In this document: one piece after another, positions 25,879 to 29,614 of the stretch
Position numbering within the stretch: position 1 is the first letter of the stretch
Layout of the letters: each line of letters starts with the position of its first letter
Source: a virus
Direction: 5' to 3' (one strand)
IMG/VR virus record: IMGVR_UViG_3300046524_000603
Location: 1 to 29,614 of that record
DNA length: 29,614 bases
The notes under the pieces: model-generated
What the model saw: only the letters and a program-made list of their open reading frames with translations
What the model was told of the DNA's origin: nothing
Databases searched by the model: none
Translations under genes and position numbers: made by a program

Positions 25879-27172
25879 ATCCTTATCGGTCGTCATCGGG
25901 CGCGCCGCCCGCAAGCCCAGCGCTTCTTTGGGGGAGTGGTTCGGACAGTCGATCAAGTTGAGCGACGGCGGTTTCTGGGGGCAGTTCCTTGGGGTGCAGT
26001 CGAGCTCCGGTAAAACGGTCACCGTCGATAACGCCATGCAATTGTCAGCGGTCTGGTCGTGCGTGCGGATCATCTCTACCTCGGTGGCTGGACTTCCACT
26101 TGGGGTCTACCGCCGCGAGGTGGACGGCGGCAGAAGTGACGCGCGCGACTTTCCGATTTACGACGTCATCCACACCAGCCCCAACGAGGACATGACTGCC
26201 TTTCAGTTCTGGCAAGCGATGGTTGCTGCCATGTTGCTGCGCGGCAATGCCTTCGCAGAGATCATGCGGATTGGCGGACGAATCATCGCGCTTGATTTTC
26301 TGCTGCCGTCCCGGGTTGACCTTGAGGTCGATAGCGATGGCCGGGTTGAGTACTGGTACCGACCGAAAAAAGGCGCGCGACGAAAGATCGAGCGCCAAAA
26401 CATGCTGCACATTCCGGCCTTCAGCCTGGATGGCCGGGTTGGGCTGTCGGCCATTCGCTATGGCGCGGACGTGTTTGGCGCAGCGATGTCCGCGGACGAT
26501 GCCGCCAATGGGACTTTTAAGAATGGTCTGTTGCCAGCGGTGGCTTTCAAGGTCGACCGGGTACTGAAGCCCGAACAGCGCGAAGAATTCCGTGACTATG
26601 TGAAGCAGGTGTCGGGCGCACTCAACGCTGGTCGTTCGCCGGTGCTCGAGCAGGGCATCACGCCAGAGTCGATCGGCATCAATCCGGTCGATGCTCAGTT
26701 GTTGGAGTCCCGGGCCTACAGCATTGAGGAGGTCTGCCGCTGGTTTGGTGTGCCCCCTTGGATGGTCGGCAAGACGGACGCCGGTAGCAATTGGGGAACG
26801 GGCCTTGAACAACAGATGATCGCATTCCTCACATTTAGCATCAGTTCGATCACCAACCAGATACAGCAGTGCGTGAACAAGCGCTTGTTGACGGCCGTTG
26901 AGCGCCGAACCTATTACGCCGAGTTCGCCCTTGAAGCCTTTCTCAAAGCCGATAGCGCCGCACGGGCTGCGCTTTACAGCACGATGGTGCAGAACGGCAT
27001 CTACACCCGGGACGACTGCCGGGTTAAAGAGAACCTGCCCCGCATGGGCGGGAACGCCGCGGTGCTCACCGTACAGACCAACCTCACCCCGATTGATCAG
27101 TTGGGGAAAACAACCGACGGGCAAGCCGCACAGGCTGCTTTGAAAAACTGGCTTGGCCAGAACCAGGAGTAA
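25871..27172 (+). CDS. Portal protein, HK97 family
   Basis: Forms the 12-subunit ring at one capsid vertex through which DNA enters and leaves. The 433-residue protein shows family segments SAVWSCVRIISTSVAGLPLG, FQFWQAMVAAMLLRGNAFAE, QLLESRAYSIEEVCRWFGVP with PWMVG, and a helical C-terminus (ADSAARAALYSTMVQNGIYT). The GTG start overlaps the previous gene by 8 bases. Order TerL-portal-protease-capsid is the HK97 plan. Confidence 0.95.
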   Translation: MTKSLSVVIGRAARKPSASLGEWFGQSIKLSDGGFWGQFLGVQSSSGKTVTVDNAMQLSAVWSCVRIISTSVAGLPLGVYRREVDGGRSDARDFPIYDVIHTSPNEDMTAFQFWQAMVAAMLLRGNAFAEIMRIGGRIIALDFLLPSRVDLEVDSDGRVEYWYRPKKGARRKIERQNMLHIPAFSLDGRVGLSAIRYGADVFGAAMSADDAANGTFKNGLLPAVAFKVDRVLKPEQREEFRDYVKQVSGALNAGRSPVLEQGITPESIGINPVDAQLLESRAYSIEEVCRWFGVPPWMVGKTDAGSNWGTGLEQQMIAFLTFSISSITNQIQQCVNKRLLTAVERRTYYAEFALEAFLKADSAARAALYSTMVQNGIYTRDDCRVKENLPRMGGNAAVLTVQTNLTPIDQLGKTTDGQAAQAALKNWLGQNQE

Positions 27173-27174
27173 CC

Positions 27175-28038
27175 ATGGCGCTGAATATCAAAGCCAGCGG
27201 CTTTCGCTGCGAGCTGAGCCCTCGTGCGCTCGAAATGTGGAATCCGGATATCCGGGCAGCCACGGAAACCGGGACCGACACCATCACCATGTACGGGATC
27301 ATTGGCGAGGATTGGTGGGGAGAGGGCGTCACAGTGAAGCGAGTGGATGCAGCGTTGCGAGCCATCGGCGACAAGCCCGTCGACGTGTACATCAATTCGC
27401 CAGGCGGCGACATGTTTGAAGGCATCGCGATTTACAACCGGCTGCGCGAGCATTCCCAGCAGGTCACGACAAAGGTACTGGGCTTGGCTGCCTCGGCGGC
27501 ATCCGTCATCGCCATGGCCGGTGAAAAGCGCGAGGTGGCCAAAACTGCGTTTTTGATGATCCACAACTGCTGGACCTACTTTGCCGGGAATCGACACGCG
27601 ATACGTGAGCTGGCCGATACCATGGAGGAATTCGACCGCGCCATGATCGGCCTTTATGCCGACACCAGCGGTCAAGATGAGAAGACGGTCGAATCAATGC
27701 TGGATGCGGAGACCTACATGGGTGGGGCTACTGCCATGGAGAAGGGCTTCGCCACCGGGCTCATTTCCGCCGATGAGGTCAAGGAGGCCGCCGAGCAGGA
27801 ACACAGCCAGGCGCATGCCGCACGCCGCTTGGACGCCGCCCTCGCCAAGTCCGGAATGCCCCGGACCGAAAGACGCAAACTGCTTTCCGAAATCAAGACC
27901 GGTACGCCTAGCGCTGCCGGTGGCGACAAGCCTAGCGCTGTCGTGCCGGGTACGCTCCGCGCTGCCCTTGATATATCCGCGTTTGAAGAAACCGCAACCC
28001 AGGCGTCAGCGTTACGGGGTCTCATCCCTGTTCGCTAA
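27175..28038 (+). CDS. Prohead maturation protease, ClpP-like
   Basis: Serine protease of the S14/ClpP fold that cuts the capsid delta domain during maturation. The 287-residue protein has VDVYINSPGGDMFEGIAIYN, nucleophile S107 in GLAASAASVIAMAG and H130 in FLMIHNC, with the acidic residue probably in the ETYMGGATAMEKG region. The C-terminal tail (from about 210) is Ala/Lys-rich and may be removed on activation. AGGAG lies 5 bases before the ATG. A terminator-like hairpin separates it from the capsid gene. Confidence 0.93.
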   Translation: MALNIKASGFRCELSPRALEMWNPDIRAATETGTDTITMYGIIGEDWWGEGVTVKRVDAALRAIGDKPVDVYINSPGGDMFEGIAIYNRLREHSQQVTTKVLGLAASAASVIAMAGEKREVAKTAFLMIHNCWTYFAGNRHAIRELADTMEEFDRAMIGLYADTSGQDEKTVESMLDAETYMGGATAMEKGFATGLISADEVKEAAEQEHSQAHAARRLDAALAKSGMPRTERRKLLSEIKTGTPSAAGGDKPSAVVPGTLRAALDISAFEETATQASALRGLIPVR

Positions 28039-28064
28039 ACGACTGTCTCAGCAGTCCGATTACT

Positions 28065-28087
28065 AACCGCCCGTGTGGCGGTTTTTT
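28065..28087 (+). terminator. Intrinsic terminator between protease and capsid genes
   Basis: AACCGCC/GGCGGTT (28065-28071, 28077-28083), loop of 5, then further T. It lies 21 bases before the capsid ATG. Late antitermination would override it; otherwise it would lower capsid mRNA. Confidence 0.8.
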
Positions 28088-28107
28088 CATTTCTGAAGGA
28101 ACACAAA

Positions 28108-29304
28108 ATGCCAGTCGATCTTTCCCAAATCGAAGCATCCCAGAAACAAACCCAGGCCGACCTGAAAGCCGTCGGTGATCAAATCAAGACCTACGCCGAG
28201 CGCACCGAGAAGGAAATCAAAGCCTCCGGTGAGATGCAGGCGGAAACCCGCGGCAAGGTTGACGAGCTGCTGCTCAAGCAAGGTGAGCTCCAGGCTCGCA
28301 TGCAGGATGCCGAGCAGAAGTTGGTCAATGCTGGCAATCAGCATGATCCTGAAGTTCAGCAATCGGCCGGTCAGTTGGTGTCGGCCAAGATGCAGGAGGA
28401 GGGGGTCAGCAGCTCGTTCCGTGGTTCTCGCCGGGTCGAGGTTCCGCGGGCTGCGCTTACCTCAGCGCCTGCATCGGGTGGCGCACTGGTACCGGCGGAG
28501 CGCGTCGGTGTCATTCTTGCTCCTCAGCGCCGATTGACCATCCGCGATCTGGTCGCCCCTGGTACCACGGGTTCCAACGCTGTCGAGTACGTGCGCGAGA
28601 CTGGTTTCACCAACAACGCAGCGATTGTCGGCGAGGGGTTGGCCAAGCCTTACAGCGAACTGACTTTCGGCCTGGAAAACGCGAACGTTCGAACGATCGC
28701 GCACCTGTTCAAAGGTAGCCGTCAGATTCTCGATGACGCCGCCGCCCTGCAAAGCTACATCGATGCTCGCGCGCGTTACGGTCTGCTGCTGGCAGAAGAA
28801 GCCCAACTGCTCTATGGCAACGGCACTGGCAACAACCTGCACGGGATCATTCCGCAGGCCCAGGCATATGTAACGCCAGCCGGTATCACCGTTGCAGCGG
28901 AGCAACGCATTGATCGCATTCGTATGGCGCTGCTCCAGGCAACGCTTGCTGAGTTCCCATCTACCGGCATCGTGCTCAACCCGATTGACTGGGCCGCGAT
29001 CGAGCTGCTCAAGGACGGCGAGAACCGCTACATCATTGGCAAGCCGCAAGAAGGCACTTCGCCGCGACTGTGGAATCTGCCTGTGGTTGAAACGCAGGCC
29101 ATTGTCCAGAACCAGTTCCTGACAGGCGCGTTTAGCCTGGCTGCGCAGATTTTCGACCGCATGGGCATCGAAGTGTTGATCTCGACAGAGAACGATAAAG
29201 ACTTCGAAAACAACATGGTCACCATCCGCGCTGAGGAACGTTTGGCGTTCGCAGTGTATCGACCTGAAGCGTTCGTGACCGGTCCTCTGGTTGCTGCTCC
29301 TTAA
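28108..29304 (+). CDS. Major capsid protein, HK97 family
   Basis: Main shell protein of the head. The 398-residue precursor has a charged coiled-coil N-terminal delta domain (about 1-105) that acts as scaffold and is removed by the protease, probably near residues 107-115 (GSRRVEVPRAALTS). The mature part has HK97-fold marks: SGGALVPAERVGVILAPQRR, TIRDLVAPGTTGSNAVEYVR, KPYSELTFGLENANVRTIAH, and the C-terminal MVTIRAEERLAFAVYRPEAF. The start at 28108 is set by AAGGA 8 bases upstream. Confidence 0.96.
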   Translation: MPVDLSQIEASQKQTQADLKAVGDQIKTYAERTEKEIKASGEMQAETRGKVDELLLKQGELQARMQDAEQKLVNAGNQHDPEVQQSAGQLVSAKMQEEGVSSSFRGSRRVEVPRAALTSAPASGGALVPAERVGVILAPQRRLTIRDLVAPGTTGSNAVEYVRETGFTNNAAIVGEGLAKPYSELTFGLENANVRTIAHLFKGSRQILDDAAALQSYIDARARYGLLLAEEAQLLYGNGTGNNLHGIIPQAQAYVTPAGITVAAEQRIDRIRMALLQATLAEFPSTGIVLNPIDWAAIELLKDGENRYIIGKPQEGTSPRLWNLPVVETQAIVQNQFLTGAFSLAAQIFDRMGIEVLISTENDKDFENNMVTIRAEERLAFAVYRPEAFVTGPLVAAP

Positions 29305-29312
29305 CTTACTGC

Positions 29313-29344
29313 CGGTTCATGCCTCTCTGGGGAGGCATGAACCG
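29313..29344 (+). other. Strong hairpin after the capsid gene
   Basis: A perfect 13-bp stem, CGGTTCATGCCTC (29313-29325) with GAGGCATGAACCG (29332-29344), loop TCTGGG. It lacks a T-run and sits just before the ribosome site of the next gene. It may protect the capsid mRNA from decay or be a partial terminator. Confidence 0.7.
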
Positions 29345-29358
29345 ATTGGAGAATCGTT

Positions 29359-29614
29359 ATGAGTCGAGCAAAAAGGAATGAGTCAACTACCGTTTTGCCT
29401 CCTGCAACTCAGCAACAAACTGAGTCGGAAAAAACGCTGACTACAGATCAAGACGTTGTTGCCAGCCAGGCGGCGCCCGCCCAGCCTTTCGCTGGTGACG
29501 CTGGTGACGCTGGTGACGCTGGTGACGCTGGTGACGCTGGTGACGCTGGTGACGCTGGTGACGCTGGTGACGCTGGTGACGCTGGTGACGCTGGTGACGC
29601 TGGTGACGCTGGTG
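29359..29614 (+). CDS. Protein with Gly-Asp-Ala repeats (partial)
   Basis: Begins MSRAKRNESTTVLPPATQQQ and continues polar and Gln/Thr-rich to about residue 44, then (Ala-Gly-Asp)n repeats to the end of the window, still open. GGAG lies 7 bases before the ATG. It follows the capsid gene, where a head-tail connector or a decoration protein usually lies. Gly at every third position is a collagen-like pattern, so an extended trimeric fibre or flexible spacer is possible. The C-terminal domain is not in the window. Confidence 0.75.
   Translation, partial: MSRAKRNESTTVLPPATQQQTESEKTLTTDQDVVASQAAPAQPFAGDAGDAGDAGDAGDAGDAGDAGDAGDAGDAGDAGDAGDAG
29491..29614 (+). repeat. 9-bp in-frame tandem repeat (minisatellite)
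   Basis: The unit GCTGGTGAC repeats 13 times without error from 29491 to 29607 and continues into a 14th copy at the window end. The perfect identity points to recent expansion by slippage, and the unit length keeps the frame. The true length is not known because the window ends inside it. Confidence 0.97.

Noticed and set aside
26045-27124. 359-codon minus-strand frame inside the portal gene
   Set aside because: It is antisense to a clear HK97 portal; it is His/Arg-rich, lacks a ribosome site and is a high-GC shadow.
29491-29614. Tandem repeat as a CRISPR array
   Set aside because: Units are 9 bases with no spacers and are in frame in a coding region.

Overview
The window is most of the left and central part of a lambdoid, HK97-type siphophage genome that sits as a prophage in a Pseudomonas-like bacterium. 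GC content is high, ribosome binding sites are of the GGAG type, and the DUF2303, DUF1654, CII (CP76-type) and PL7 alginate lyase-like proteins resemble those I know from Pseudomonas and its phages. The host assignment rests on protein resemblance judged by eye, not on a search. The first bases are the integrase stop codon, so the attachment site lies outside the window. The last bases lie inside a tandem repeat.

Layout. (1) 1-11.2 kb is the leftward early arm, mostly on the minus strand: integrase, excisionase-like protein, several hypothetical proteins (many joined by 4-base ATGA stop/start overlaps), a C5-cytosine DNA methyltransferase, a DUF2303 protein, a PL7 polysaccharide lyase, a TerB-like protein and a CsrA homologue. 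Four plus-strand or AT-rich accessory genes interrupt it. The arm seems to start at a leftward promoter (called PL here, 11208-11236) whose long leader carries a boxA-like antitermination element and the first of three related hairpins. (2) 11.3-14.2 kb is an accessory block: a DUF1654 gene under a LexA box, a HicAB toxin-antitoxin pair, a small hypothetical gene and a VapB45/VapC45-like pair. (3) 14.2-15.3 kb is the immunity switch: an S24-type CI repressor, divergent Cro, and three operators. The same operator sequence recurs at PL. (4) 15.3-22.5 kb is the rightward early arm: two small ribbon-helix-helix-like proteins, CII, replication proteins O and P with an iteron origin inside O, a VRR-NUC nuclease, a second tyrosine recombinase, and a probable late regulator. 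A leftward two-gene cassette (28-residue peptide plus 2-TM protein) sits within this arm. (5) 22.5-29.6 kb is the late region: two tandem terminators, holin, HNH endonuclease, small and large terminase, a small membrane protein, portal, ClpP-like protease, major capsid protein, and the start of a protein with Gly-Asp-Ala repeats.

How it fits together. CI would bind the five operators (two at PL, three between CI and Cro) and silence both early arms. After SOS cleavage of CI, PL and PR fire. The leftward transcript meets a strong terminator at 9003-9031, so excision genes would be expressed only with antitermination, for which the boxA-like element is the natural candidate. The rightward transcript replicates DNA from the origin in O, then reaches the late regulator and the tandem terminators in front of lysis and packaging genes. 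No endolysin, tRNA, CRISPR array or insertion sequence was seen.
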